IMG/VR virus record: IMGVR_UViG_3300028800_000198
Location: 1 to 37,896 of that record
Strand: one strand, 5' to 3'
DNA length: 37,896 nt
From: a virus
The notes under the pieces were generated by a model. It made no database searches and had not been told where the DNA came from. It was given only the letters and a program-made list of their open reading frames with translations. Numbering within the stretch: the stretch's first letter is position 1; each line of letters starts with the position of its first letter. The translations under genes were made by a program, and so were the position numbers. Positions 8,688 through 16,789 of this stretch are shown here, piece after piece.

Positions 8688-9413
8688 ATGTCTGCTATTT
8701 TGAGTCCCATTTTAAATGCCACAAAACATTTATCAGAAGACGCGGGGCTGGGGCTATTGAAAAAAGCCTTTCCAAAGCTAAGCAAGTTTTTTTCTGGATC
8801 AATAGCCAAAGGGTTTACCGCCGGGCAAATCTTAAACTATTTAGGTGAAAAGTCGCAGGATAGAGATTTTCTAGCTAAGATGGACGATCTTTATAGCAAA
8901 GGAAAGCTAACTCCTGAAGAAAAGATTCTAAGAAAGAAGGAACACGAAAGAGGAAGGGTTAATAATTTGGTTCGTTCAGGGGCCGCTTTTGCTGGAGCTG
9001 CTTTGTCTCCTTTAGCTGGCGCAGCTTTATCCCCCGGCGGAGGGCAAGAAGCTCAATCGCCCGAAAATGAAATGATGCAAGCACAACAAGGAAATGCCCA
9101 ACAATACGATCCCTTTTCTGCTATAATGCAAAAATTCCCAGAATTAGCCCAATTCATTCAAAGAGAAGCGCAAAACGGCTCGGATGCTTCCATGATTGCA
9201 AGACGCGCCAAAAGCCAGCCATTCGTACAAAAATACGGCCCCATGATCGACGAAATTGAAAACTCGATCGACGAGCCATTTGAAATGCTTTTAGAAAGGT
9301 TATTAGGATCTCAGCAGCCTAGACAGGCTCAAGGGCAACAACAAGGTCAAGGATCTCCAGAAGATAATTTATTAAGAGCCCTGCAAGAACTTAAAAAAAT
9401 GCGCGGCGGTTAA
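8688..9413 (+). CDS. Probable internal virion protein with Gln-rich tail, 241 aa
   Basis: Three parts can be seen: an amphipathic N-terminal region (residues 1-55, several hydrophobic helices such as GLLKKAFPKLSKFFSG), a hydrophobic Ala/Gly/Leu segment about 95-122 that could insert in membrane, and a Gln/Pro/Gly-rich low-complexity tail (about 205-230). It closes the set of three probable ejection proteins and its stop overlaps the next start by one base (TAATG). The membrane-active role is an inference. No family is recognised. Confidence 0.55.
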   Translation: MSAILSPILNATKHLSEDAGLGLLKKAFPKLSKFFSGSIAKGFTAGQILNYLGEKSQDRDFLAKMDDLYSKGKLTPEEKILRKKEHERGRVNNLVRSGAAFAGAALSPLAGAALSPGGGQEAQSPENEMMQAQQGNAQQYDPFSAIMQKFPELAQFIQREAQNGSDASMIARRAKSQPFVQKYGPMIDEIENSIDEPFEMLLERLLGSQQPRQAQGQQQGQGSPEDNLLRALQELKKMRGG

Positions 9414-10027
9414 TGAATGAGACGGGGCTTATCAATTTCATTATGGGGCAAGCCGAGGCTATAATTGCTTCTGGTCGGCCTTTGTCTCCTGCTTTAATGT
9501 CGGAATTAACTGATTTCTTTCAAAGCGAGATACAGAGGGAAAAAAACGTTCCCCCCAATATCCCGCCCGGGGCAGAAAATCTTTGGAATTTATCGGGCGG
9601 AAAACCGGAAGCCTTCGCTAGCTACCTAGGAAATTATCCCGATAAAACAGGGCAACTATCCCAGCTCTTGCGCAATCCCGCTAGACTCGATAGAGTGATA
9701 GAAACGCTGGATAACGAGCATCCTGCCGGTGTTCCGCCTACAGAAGACGGATTTCAAAAAGCAACTCCAAATAGTTCTAACGTATATGGGTTTAATTATG
9801 ATCCTAAATCAAAAGAGCTTCTTGTCAGATTTAATAGTGGATCTGTATATCATTACGACGATGTGCCTAATCACGTGTTTCGTATCTTTCAGTCCGGAGC
9901 TTCTCCCGCCAAAACCTCGGGTAGCAACCAATACGGTCAATGGTGGGTAGGAAAAACGCCTAGCTTAGGGGCTGCCTTTGCTGAGTATATCCGTAATAAG
10001 CCCTATCCATATCAAAGAGTTTCTTGA
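9413..10027 (+). CDS. KTSC-domain protein, 204 aa
   Basis: The C-terminal part (about residues 121-196) fits the KTSC domain: a VYGFNYDPKSKELLVRF strand pair, the GSVYHYDDVP turn, then a helix and EYIRNKPYPYQRV. KTSC domains are small RNA/DNA-binding-type modules common in phages, with no settled function. The N-terminal 110 residues are helical with a Pro-rich linker and are unrecognised. The start overlaps the previous stop by one base. The last 16 bases overlap the end of the opposing DUF29 gene, so the stop codons of two convergent genes are interleaved here. Confidence 0.7.
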   Translation: MNETGLINFIMGQAEAIIASGRPLSPALMSELTDFFQSEIQREKNVPPNIPPGAENLWNLSGGKPEAFASYLGNYPDKTGQLSQLLRNPARLDRVIETLDNEHPAGVPPTEDGFQKATPNSSNVYGFNYDPKSKELLVRFNSGSVYHYDDVPNHVFRIFQSGASPAKTSGSNQYGQWWVGKTPSLGAAFAEYIRNKPYPYQRVS

Positions 10028-10029
10028 GG
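10010..10029. repeat. 20-bp direct repeat at the 3' ends of the duplicated DUF29 genes
   Basis: The 20-base sequence here recurs exactly at 10490-10509, an offset of 480 bases. It holds the stop codon and last codons of each DUF29 copy. At this left site it also encodes the final residues of the KTSC protein on the other strand. It marks the edges of the duplicated unit. Confidence 0.85.
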
Positions 10030-10470
10030 CATCCAGCCAAACTCTAGCGCCTGCTTTAATGTAAAAACTTTATTTATACAACTAGCCTCACTAGGTATTG
10101 TTTTATTCATTTCTTTTTCAGCCTCTTTAAAACCTTTCCTATAGGCGTCTTTAGAAAGTTCTTCTATGCAATAATCTAAACTGGGGCTATCTTCTAAAAG
10201 AGTTTCTATAGCTACTCTTTGCTCTCTAATGGTATTTTCCCAACTACTTCCCATAAATTCGGGTTGATATTTGGCCTTAAGAAGGTGGCAAAACAAAACT
10301 TTTAATCTATTCCTAAGCTCTTGTCTTTCTCTTCTGCCCATGCTTTCCATTTCCTCGGCTAAGTTCAAAAAATCTATATCTATATTTTGCCAACTATTTT
10401 CAGTTAATTTTTTTGCCTGATCGAAACACCACGCATGAAAATCTTTTTGATAACTTTGCTGAGTAGCCAT
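10012..10470 (-). CDS. DUF29 family protein, copy 1
   Basis: 152 residues, start ATG 10470 behind a purine-rich AAGGAAAGG. The sequence begins MATQQSYQKDFHAWCFDQA, has a VLFCHLLKAKYQPE helix with Leu/His spacing, and ends in FGWMPQETL. This layout matches DUF29, a helical family of unknown function found in bacteria and phages. The adjacent gene at 10492 encodes a paralogue with the same first ten residues and the same PQETL end, so this is a tandem duplication that has since diverged. Third gene of a leftward unit after the RNA ligase. Confidence 0.8.
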   Translation of the reverse strand: MATQQSYQKDFHAWCFDQAKKLTENSWQNIDIDFLNLAEEMESMGRRERQELRNRLKVLFCHLLKAKYQPEFMGSSWENTIREQRVAIETLLEDSPSLDYCIEELSKDAYRKGFKEAEKEMNKTIPSEASCINKVFTLKQALEFGWMPQETL

Positions 10471-10491
10471 ATTTACCTTTCCTTATCCTTA

Positions 10492-10938
10492 TCAAAGAGT
10501 TTCTTGAGGGAGCCAATCATCTTGTAATGCTTCTTCTATAGTAAAACACATTTCTTTAGGAAAAGTTTTTTTAGGAAGTCCTGTTTCTTCTGAAGCATCA
10601 TATAAAGCGTCGTCATATGCATCTAAGGCCAATTCTGACAATTTATGTTTTAAAGAAGGGGTTTTTTTTAATCTTTTTTTAACTCTTCTTCTATGTTCTT
10701 GTATAGAATTTATCCAACTCTTTCCTCTTCTTTCATCTTGAAATTTCCATTTTAATAGATGAACAAACAAAACCCTTAGACAACTTTCCAATTCACAAGC
10801 ATATGAATCTCCCATTTCTGTAATTTCCTCTACCAAATGTTCTATATCTAATTTCTCAAACTGCCTCAATTCCAATGCTTTTGCCTGATCCATAAACCAT
10901 GCATAAACATCTTTTTGATAACTTTGCTGAGTAGCCAT
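10492..10938 (-). CDS. DUF29 family protein, copy 2
   Basis: 148 residues from the ATG at 10938, preferred over a GTG two codons upstream because GAGAGG lies 5 bases before it and the same start is used by copy 1. It shares MATQQSYQKD and the PQETL terminus with copy 1 but differs strongly in between, which points to an old or fast-evolving duplication. The VLFVHLLKWKFQDERRG helix is the DUF29 hallmark region. Second gene of the leftward cassette, 51 bases after the RNA ligase stop. Function unknown. Confidence 0.8.
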   Translation of the reverse strand: MATQQSYQKDVYAWFMDQAKALELRQFEKLDIEHLVEEITEMGDSYACELESCLRVLFVHLLKWKFQDERRGKSWINSIQEHRRRVKKRLKKTPSLKHKLSELALDAYDDALYDASEETGLPKKTFPKEMCFTIEEALQDDWLPQETL

Positions 10939-10989
10939 ATTCACCTCTCCATGGACAGAAATTATACATGAAAACCGACATTTAGTCTA

Positions 10990-11958
10990 TCAATTTTCAT
11001 AATCTAAATTAATTACTTTGAAACTAATTGGGCAATGATTAGGTATGTTATATTGCGATCTTATAACAACGCCCTCTCTTTGTTTCCCATTCGAATACAA
11101 GCCTTCTCCTTTTAATTCTAACCCATCTTTTGAAAAGCAATAGCCAGTTTCCAAAATCTTTACGTTAGGGAATTTCATTTCTCTGCTCAAAATCTTAAGC
11201 TCGTCAAAAGAAAAATACCTATGGTTATGAATGTCATAAGCCGAAAACATAAAACCTTCTAGCTCAGAAAGCCCCATAGGGTTGCTCTGAATTTTAGGCC
11301 CGCAAGTTTCCCATTGAATCGTTACGCCCTCTGGTAAATTCTCTTCGACTTTGTATTTTTCAGCCAACAGCCAATAACCGTTATCAGAATTCCTTTCTAA
11401 CTCAAGGTTTCTGGAGCATATGCCAAACGTCCCTTTGTATCGATAAGCAGTCGTCGATGATCCGTCGCATTTTTCGGTAATATAATACGCCTTTCCTACA
11501 AGTGCATCCACAAGATCCGCGTGCATCTGATAATTTAGCTCGTCTGTCTTAGGCAAGAATGCAGGAAACGGGCCTTTTGCTATTCCTTGTAAGTGAGGAG
11601 AGATAGGCTTGTAATATTTCTTTACCCCTAAAAGTTCTGTTAAATCTAAACCAACCTCACCCAACATATAAGTCGCTAATGGCACAATTAAAACTTCACT
11701 AGGAGCCCCCCTAAATCTCTGCATTTTTACGCGCCAATTTGATTTTTCCATGAATTTCAGTTCTTCACTGGGAGGAATAAGGGAATCAGGAAGGTAGACA
11801 GCGCACAAATCCCCCGCTTGGAATTGATCTTTCTTCACGATCCCTTTCCATTTGCCACCCGCTCCACATACCACAGTCGCCGAAACAATGAAATCCGCGT
11901 TCTCGATGAGCTGAAGATCAACAATTTTGCCGACATACACTAAAGGTTTGTAATCCAT
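10990..11958 (-). CDS. RNA ligase, DRB0094/Rnl5-like family
   Basis: 322 residues with an N-terminal OB-like domain (about 1-110) and a C-terminal nucleotidyltransferase domain. Covalent nucleotidyl transferase motifs are intact: motif I TEKCDGSS with Lys163 as the AMP acceptor, motif III GICSRNLEL (179-187), motif IV REGVVIR (Glu295) and motif V SFKVIN (Lys314). The OB-then-ligase order is that of the Deinococcus Rnl5-type enzyme, which seals 3'-OH/5'-phosphate nicks whose 3'-OH strand is RNA. In a phage it may repair RNA cut by host defence, or join RNA to DNA. It heads a leftward unit with two DUF29 genes inside the rightward late block, like an acquired cassette. AGAGGG precedes the ATG. 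Confidence 0.85.
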   Translation of the reverse strand: MDYKPLVYVGKIVDLQLIENADFIVSATVVCGAGGKWKGIVKKDQFQAGDLCAVYLPDSLIPPSEELKFMEKSNWRVKMQRFRGAPSEVLIVPLATYMLGEVGLDLTELLGVKKYYKPISPHLQGIAKGPFPAFLPKTDELNYQMHADLVDALVGKAYYITEKCDGSSTTAYRYKGTFGICSRNLELERNSDNGYWLLAEKYKVEENLPEGVTIQWETCGPKIQSNPMGLSELEGFMFSAYDIHNHRYFSFDELKILSREMKFPNVKILETGYCFSKDGLELKGEGLYSNGKQREGVVIRSQYNIPNHCPISFKVINLDYEN

Positions 11959-11986
11959 ATTCCCTCTTTAAAAAGATTTAATGTTC

Positions 11987-12016
11987 ATTAAATTTTATTT
12001 TATTTTACTTTTGCAA
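11987..12016 (-). promoter_or_regulatory. Predicted leftward promoter for RNA ligase cassette
   Basis: Reading leftward: TTGCAA (12016-12011), an 18-base AT-rich spacer, then TTTAAT (11992-11987). This lies about 29 bases ahead of the RNA ligase start. The -35 hexamer is self-complementary and could be shared with a rightward promoter. Confidence 0.45.
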
Positions 12017-12040
12017 TAAAAATTATTTTGTTGTTACTAT
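12011..12040 (+). promoter_or_regulatory. Predicted rightward promoter for fibre array
   Basis: TTGCAA (12011-12016), 18 bases, then TACTAT (12035-12040). The leader that follows (about 12047-12133) is more GC-rich than its surroundings and holds a perfect CGGGA/TCCCG hairpin at 12055-12070. The same GTTACTAT string forms the -10 region of the Cro-like gene at 23791-23798. Confidence 0.4.
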
Positions 12041-12133
12041 CAGGCTAGCGTAATCGGGAATCGCCTCCCGTGAGTGGCCGTATAAAGACGACTCGCCAGC
12101 GTAAATTGAAATTTTTTAACTAAAAGGTCATTT

Positions 12134-14539
12134 ATGTCTGTTCCTAGCGTCTCAACTAATCCCCTTGGCTATATGGGGACTAGTCCTTATCAAAATCCTG
12201 TTACCCTGCCTGTTTCCACTCGCGTTCCTAGCACTCATGATATTTACCCCATAAACACCGTTTGGCCCTATTCCAATAGCGGCACGATCAGCCTTTACAC
12301 ATCTCTTGGGGACGGCACGTGGGATCAAGGGGGAAATGCCTACGCGTCTACTACTACTCCGGGCATTGTACAACTATCCAATAATACCATTACCCACCAA
12401 TCTTCTACCACGTTAGTGCCAAACGTAAAATCCATATTTGATTACGTGAACTCTGTAGCTATTGCCGGAGCGCCCGCTTGGTCTGAATCAGTCTCGGGAA
12501 TTGGACAGCTCAGCACAGCAGCGGAAGCCGTCGCAGGAACGGATGATAACACAGCTATTACCCCCTTAAAGCTTACAGATCGACTAGCAGCCCCAGGAGC
12601 AATCGGCGGAACCACTCCAAACGCAGGAAGTTTTACAACTCTTGCAGCAAGCGGCCTAGCCTCTCTTTCCGGTAGCGCGACAGTCACAACAGGGGCCACA
12701 GCTCTTAATCTAGCTTCTGATGCATCTACTGGTGCAGTTAATATTGGCACAGGAGCTGGAGCTAGAACGATCACAATCGGAAACGTTACCACTTCAACTG
12801 CCGTCGATATCAATACCGGAACAGGTGGCTTCAATGTAGCCACAACGTCTACAGGTGATGTTGTTCTTAACTCAGCCGATACAGTGCTTATCGATTCAGC
12901 TGGTGTGTTAGAACTTAATTCTTCTGCCGGCGTAATCGGAATCGGTAACGATGCAGTAGCTCAAAATATCAATATCGGTACCGGCGGTGCCCAACGAGTC
13001 ATCACCCTGGGGAATGGCACGTCTGCTAGCCAAGTAGTGATAAATTCCGGTACAGCTGGCGTACAAATTGGGGCAAATGCGATTGCTCAAAGCGTGACCA
13101 TCGGGAACCAAACTGGCGCGAGCGCTGTGGTGTTAAATGCCGGATCTGCCGGTTTTACAATCAATGGAGTGACAAACTCCACCTATGCCGTTGGAGCATC
13201 TACCACAACTGGGACAATGACCATTGGCGGGACAGCGCAGCAAGGGCAAATCACGCTAGGATCATCCTCGGCAACTTCTACCGTATCCATTCAAGCCGGA
13301 GCAGGCGCATCCACTACCTTGATCGGAAATGGTACAGCCGGAGCCAACGTTACAAGCATCAATAATGGAGCTACAGGTGTCAACTCTACCGTGAATATCA
13401 TGGGTGGAGCGATGACTGCCGGTACCCATGCGGTAAATATTCTATCAGGTAACTCAAGCGGAGGAACCGAGACGTTCAATTTAGCCACGGGAACGGGCGC
13501 AGCAGCGTTAAATATCGGTACCGGAACAACAGGCGTAAAAACCATTGCAATCGGTGGAACGGCGGCCAACGTCATAACCATCGGCAACACGCAAACAACT
13601 GGATCAGTAGCGATTGGAAACGCTTTAACAAGCGGAACTGTCACGGTAGGCGGTACAGCTGGCACAGGTACCATTACTTTAGGCGGTGCAACAAACGCCA
13701 CAGGCCAAACGGTATCAATCAACAGCGGCGCCTCAATTGCCGGCCCGAACGTTGTGTCAGTTTTGGCAGGAGCTACACCAGCAGCCAACCAGACATTTAA
13801 TCTGATGACAGGTGTAGGGACAGCGGGTACTTATGCCGTCAATATCTTGACAGGTAACTCCACTGGAACAACTCAAACGTTGTCATTAGCAACCGGATCC
13901 GCAGCTACAACGATCTCAATCGGTGGCTCAGGAGCTAACACCGTAGCGATTGCCAATACCCAAACAGGCGGCTCTTTGTCTTTAGCTCATGCGATGACAA
14001 CGGGAAATATTACAATCGGGGATGCTCAAACATCTGGCACGTTGACAATCGGCTCAACAGCTGCCGGAGCAGGTTTAGCCAGAATTGTAGACGGAACCGG
14101 AGCGCAAACAGTCCAGATTGCAACGGGCGCCGGCATTAAAACCGTAACCCTAGGTTCAACTAATACCTCATCATCACTAACGTTAAATTCCGGTTCAGGT
14201 GGCATTACTGCTACCGGCGTGATTACAGCTAGTAGCAACATAATCATCAACGGAGCTGCTAAACAGCTTCAAGTCCATGGCGGAGCTGTTACAGACTTCA
14301 TTGGAACGGGTGTTTTGACGGCCGGAACTGTAACGATTGCCAATACAAACATCAAGTCAACAGACAGAATTTTTATCCAAAGGACGGCGGTAAACGCTTC
14401 TACGACACTGGGAGAGATTCTGTACACAATTAGCGCAGGCGCAAGCTTTACGGTAACCGCAGTGATTCTAGGGACTCCGGGATCAACTCAGACTAACGAT
14501 GTAAGCTCGTTTTCCTATTTCATTGTAGCACAGGTATAA
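12134..14539 (+). CDS. Large repeat tail fibre protein, 801 aa
   Basis: Almost the entire chain from about residue 165 to 690 consists of irregular short repeats with NIGTG, TITIGN, SIQAG and TVTLGS cores, poor in charged residues and nearly devoid of Cys. This is a typical elongated beta-structured fibre shaft. The N-terminus (1-60) is Pro/Tyr-rich and probably attaches to the virion. The C-terminus from about 735 (TDRIFIQRTAVNA, then GEILYTISAGASFTV) resembles terminal knob domains of phage and cyanophage fibres. AAAGG precedes the ATG. It starts the fibre array after its own predicted promoter. The exact receptor is unknown. Confidence 0.8.
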   Translation: MSVPSVSTNPLGYMGTSPYQNPVTLPVSTRVPSTHDIYPINTVWPYSNSGTISLYTSLGDGTWDQGGNAYASTTTPGIVQLSNNTITHQSSTTLVPNVKSIFDYVNSVAIAGAPAWSESVSGIGQLSTAAEAVAGTDDNTAITPLKLTDRLAAPGAIGGTTPNAGSFTTLAASGLASLSGSATVTTGATALNLASDASTGAVNIGTGAGARTITIGNVTTSTAVDINTGTGGFNVATTSTGDVVLNSADTVLIDSAGVLELNSSAGVIGIGNDAVAQNINIGTGGAQRVITLGNGTSASQVVINSGTAGVQIGANAIAQSVTIGNQTGASAVVLNAGSAGFTINGVTNSTYAVGASTTTGTMTIGGTAQQGQITLGSSSATSTVSIQAGAGASTTLIGNGTAGANVTSINNGATGVNSTVNIMGGAMTAGTHAVNILSGNSSGGTETFNLATGTGAAALNIGTGTTGVKTIAIGGTAANVITIGNTQTTGSVAIGNALTSGTVTVGGTAGTGTITLGGATNATGQTVSINSGASIAGPNVVSVLAGATPAANQTFNLMTGVGTAGTYAVNILTGNSTGTTQTLSLATGSAATTISIGGSGANTVAIANTQTGGSLSLAHAMTTGNITIGDAQTSGTLTIGSTAAGAGLARIVDGTGAQTVQIATGAGIKTVTLGSTNTSSSLTLNSGSGGITATGVITASSNIIINGAAKQLQVHGGAVTDFIGTGVLTAGTVTIANTNIKSTDRIFIQRTAVNASTTLGEILYTISAGASFTVTAVILGTPGSTQTNDVSSFSYFIVAQV

Positions 14540-14540
14540 C

Positions 14541-14717
14541 ATGCTTTATAGAAAACTTTATTTTGATGTGATTGTAAATGGACAATTTTATCAAATGATC
14601 TGTAATGAAGGATGCCAATTATCAGACGCTTTAATGGCAGTAAATGAAATTAAAGATAGTCTGGAAAAACAGATAGCCCAACTGGAATCTGTTCCGGAGG
14701 ATGCTAATGTCGGCTAA
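14541..14717 (+). CDS. Small hypothetical protein between fibre genes, 58 aa
   Basis: ATG two bases after the fibre stop. Sequence starts MLYRKLYFDVIVNGQFYQM, then CNEGCQLSDALMAVNEIKD and an amphipathic helix. The gene overlaps the next start by 11-17 bases and carries that gene's GGAGG site inside its last codons, a compact arrangement typical of a real gene. It could be a small fibre-assembly factor, but nothing in the sequence proves it. Confidence 0.6.
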   Translation: MLYRKLYFDVIVNGQFYQMICNEGCQLSDALMAVNEIKDSLEKQIAQLESVPEDANVG

Positions 14718-15045
14718 TCTTGATTCTTTCCAAGCTATCCCTTGTGTGTCTTTTGATCTAAGCGGCCTTACAGGATCTTATCAATCTCTGAACGGCTCGG
14801 GATTTTCCGACACCATTAAGATTATGAAAATCTACAACGGGTCGGCTGTAGGCGTTGATATTAGCTATGATGGCGTAACTAAGCACGATTTTTGGCCAGC
14901 TGGCGCAACTCTTATCATAGATTTTCAGACAAACCATTCTAACATTGCGTGCGCTCCCGGCACGCTTAATGGCAGAAAAGGCCAAATCATTTACGGCAAA
15001 ACATCTAGCACATCAACGGATCTCCAAATCGCGGGGTATAGATGA
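14707..15045 (+). CDS. Small beta-rich fibre-region protein, 112 aa
   Basis: I prefer the ATG at 14707, 6 bases after GGAGG, to the ATG at 14701 that abuts that site. The protein contains SLNGSGFSDTIKIMKIYNGS and a KHDFWPAGATLIIDFQTN segment, with alternating hydrophobic beta strands. No family is recognised by name, but small proteins like this occur inside tail-fibre clusters and may be fibre tip or accessory subunits. The stop overlaps the next start (ATGAG). Confidence 0.65.
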   Translation: MSANLDSFQAIPCVSFDLSGLTGSYQSLNGSGFSDTIKIMKIYNGSAVGVDISYDGVTKHDFWPAGATLIIDFQTNHSNIACAPGTLNGRKGQIIYGKTSSTSTDLQIAGYR

Positions 15046-15554
15046 GTCAGTTTTTTGTAAATGGAGGCGGTGGCCCAAGTCCCCCAGGAACAGTAACTCA
15101 ATTGGATGGAAATAGCGGAAGCGCAACGCCAACCAGCGGCGTCATAAATGTCGTTGGAGTAGGCAATGCGACCGACGGCCTGTCCCTTAATGGGAACATT
15201 TTAACAAGCGGTTCGGGCGATACGCTCACCATTTACGAAACGCAAGCTCAGTATGTAACTAATTACACGCAAATAACCACAGCTGATTCACCATATACTG
15301 TATTAGACACAGATTATTATATTGCAGTTGATTCAACGGGAGGGCCGGTTATGATTTATCTTCCTTCCGCTCTTACATCCCAAAGAATGTTTTTGATTAA
15401 AGACAGATCAGGACTGGCGGATTCTAATTCTATAACTATTACAACAGCGGGCGGAGTTACATTATTTGACGGCGCAACTACTTATGTTTTAGATACAGAA
15501 TACGAGGCCGTACTTTTGACTTTTGACGGCACATCAGCATATGAGGCGTTCTAA
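15042..15554 (+). CDS. Modular tail fibre protein, 170 aa
   Basis: N-terminal Gly/Pro-rich shaft start followed by an LDGNSGSATPTSGVI module also found in the 18043 gene. The C-terminal half (about 80-170) holds a domain with SPYTVLDTDYYIAVDSTGG, RMFLIKDRSG and DGTSAYEAF. The same domain forms the C-terminus of the next gene (15554), so these two are paralogous by module. All strands, no catalytic motif. Overlaps neighbours at both ends, hence tightly coupled translation within the fibre array. Confidence 0.7.
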   Translation: MSQFFVNGGGGPSPPGTVTQLDGNSGSATPTSGVINVVGVGNATDGLSLNGNILTSGSGDTLTIYETQAQYVTNYTQITTADSPYTVLDTDYYIAVDSTGGPVMIYLPSALTSQRMFLIKDRSGLADSNSITITTAGGVTLFDGATTYVLDTEYEAVLLTFDGTSAYEAF

Positions 15555-15967
15555 TGAGTTCAGGCGTACTTTTTAATAATACTAACGCTGTAACCTCAAC
15601 AGCAGCCGGAACAGCAGGGCAATATTTACAATCCCAAGGCGCAGGATCAGCCCCGACCTTTGTCAATTTTAGCCTACTAGTTGTTGCGTTAACTTCTGTA
15701 ACCACAACACCCTACACAGTTTTAACGACAGATTATTATTTATCGGTAGCTACGGGGACAGCTAAAACCATTAGACTTCCTAATGCACCATCTACTGGGC
15801 GTGTATTTGTAATTAAAGACACAACCGGAAGTGCAAATTCAAATAACATTACAGTTACAACGGTTGGCGGTGTCGTCACAATTGATGGATCAACCAGCTA
15901 TACAGTTAATCTGGCTTATGGATCTTTGCAACTTGTCTTCAACGGCACATCTTATGAGGTTTACTAA
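15554..15967 (+). CDS. Modular tail fibre protein, 137 aa
   Basis: Short N-terminal linker carrying the AGQYLQSQGAGSAPTFVNF variant of the array's GQVL-S-GAG-P motif, then the same C-terminal domain as the preceding gene (TPYTVLTTDYYLSVATGTAK, VFVIKDTTGS, FNGTSYEVY). The TAATG overlap with the previous stop and with the next start indicates coupling. Probably one of several interchangeable tip proteins. Confidence 0.7.
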   Translation: MSSGVLFNNTNAVTSTAAGTAGQYLQSQGAGSAPTFVNFSLLVVALTSVTTTPYTVLTTDYYLSVATGTAKTIRLPNAPSTGRVFVIKDTTGSANSNNITVTTVGGVVTIDGSTSYTVNLAYGSLQLVFNGTSYEVY

Positions 15968-16779
15968 TGGCATATAATCCAAAGGCTTTAACTGTAGCGC
16001 AAGGTGGAACCGGATCGATTACTCTAACGGCATACAATTTAGTTGTAGGTAATGGAGCGAGCGCTCCCGCTTTAGTGGCTCCCAGTGCAACGTCTGGGAT
16101 TCCTCTTGTGTCAGGGGGATCAAGTGCCAATCCGAGCTATACCACCGCAGTTGTAGCGGGTGGAGGAACAGGCGTAGCCTCTACCACCGCTTACGCTGTC
16201 CTTTGCGGAGGAACAACGTCTACAGGAGCGTTACAATCTATTGCGGGAGTTGGCACCTCTGGACAAGTACTTACGAGCAATGGGGCTGGCGCATTACCTA
16301 CTTTTCAGGCTGCGGGAGGCGGTGGATCGAGCACCTATTTTTCAGCTGCTCTAACAAATAATGCCTATGCAAATTCAACGGGAGACGGTACTCAGATCAA
16401 CGCCGTTATATTTGATACAGTAAATCGCAATACAGGAAGTGCTTACAATAATTCCACAGGTGTATTTACCGCTCCTAGCAATGACTTTTATTTTTTTAAT
16501 GCAGTCTTGTTATTTTCAAACATTAACCCAGCATTAAATCTTGTATTTAATATGTTTATCTATTCTAGCATTTTCATAGCTAGAGTAGAAGTAAGTGCGG
16601 CAAATATGGCTGCGGCATCTGACTCAGGACGACTCATTTACTCAATGGGCGGTGGTTATTATCTTACAGCAGGAACACAAGTACAGGTTGGTTTAAACGT
16701 AACCGGTTCATCTAAAACGGTTAACGTTGTAGGGCAATCGGACAATACATGTAACTTTTGCGGATTTTCATTACACTAA
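15967..16779 (+). CDS. Tail fibre protein with C-terminal C1q-like domain, 270 aa
   Basis: Residues 1-118 contain fibre shaft repeats (AQGGTGSITLTAYNLVVG and the GTSGQVLTSNGAGALPTFQ motif). Residues about 122-270 match a C1q/TNF-like jelly-roll: an N-A-TGDGT segment, VIFDTVNRNTGSAYNNSTG, then FTAPSNDFYFFNA, and a closing CNFCGFSLH. C1q-like domains trimerise and bind surface ligands, so this is probably a receptor-binding tip. Two further C1q-like modules occur in the next two genes. Confidence 0.75.
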   Translation: MAYNPKALTVAQGGTGSITLTAYNLVVGNGASAPALVAPSATSGIPLVSGGSSANPSYTTAVVAGGGTGVASTTAYAVLCGGTTSTGALQSIAGVGTSGQVLTSNGAGALPTFQAAGGGGSSTYFSAALTNNAYANSTGDGTQINAVIFDTVNRNTGSAYNNSTGVFTAPSNDFYFFNAVLLFSNINPALNLVFNMFIYSSIFIARVEVSAANMAAASDSGRLIYSMGGGYYLTAGTQVQVGLNVTGSSKTVNVVGQSDNTCNFCGFSLH

Positions 16780-16789
16780 GGATTAAAAA

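Noticed and set aside
13291-13788. 165-codon leftward open frame inside the large fibre gene
   Set aside because: Low-complexity Ala/Val/Pro product that mirrors the Thr/Gly-rich repeats on the coding strand; no binding site. Other leftward frames in the fibre array have the same cause.
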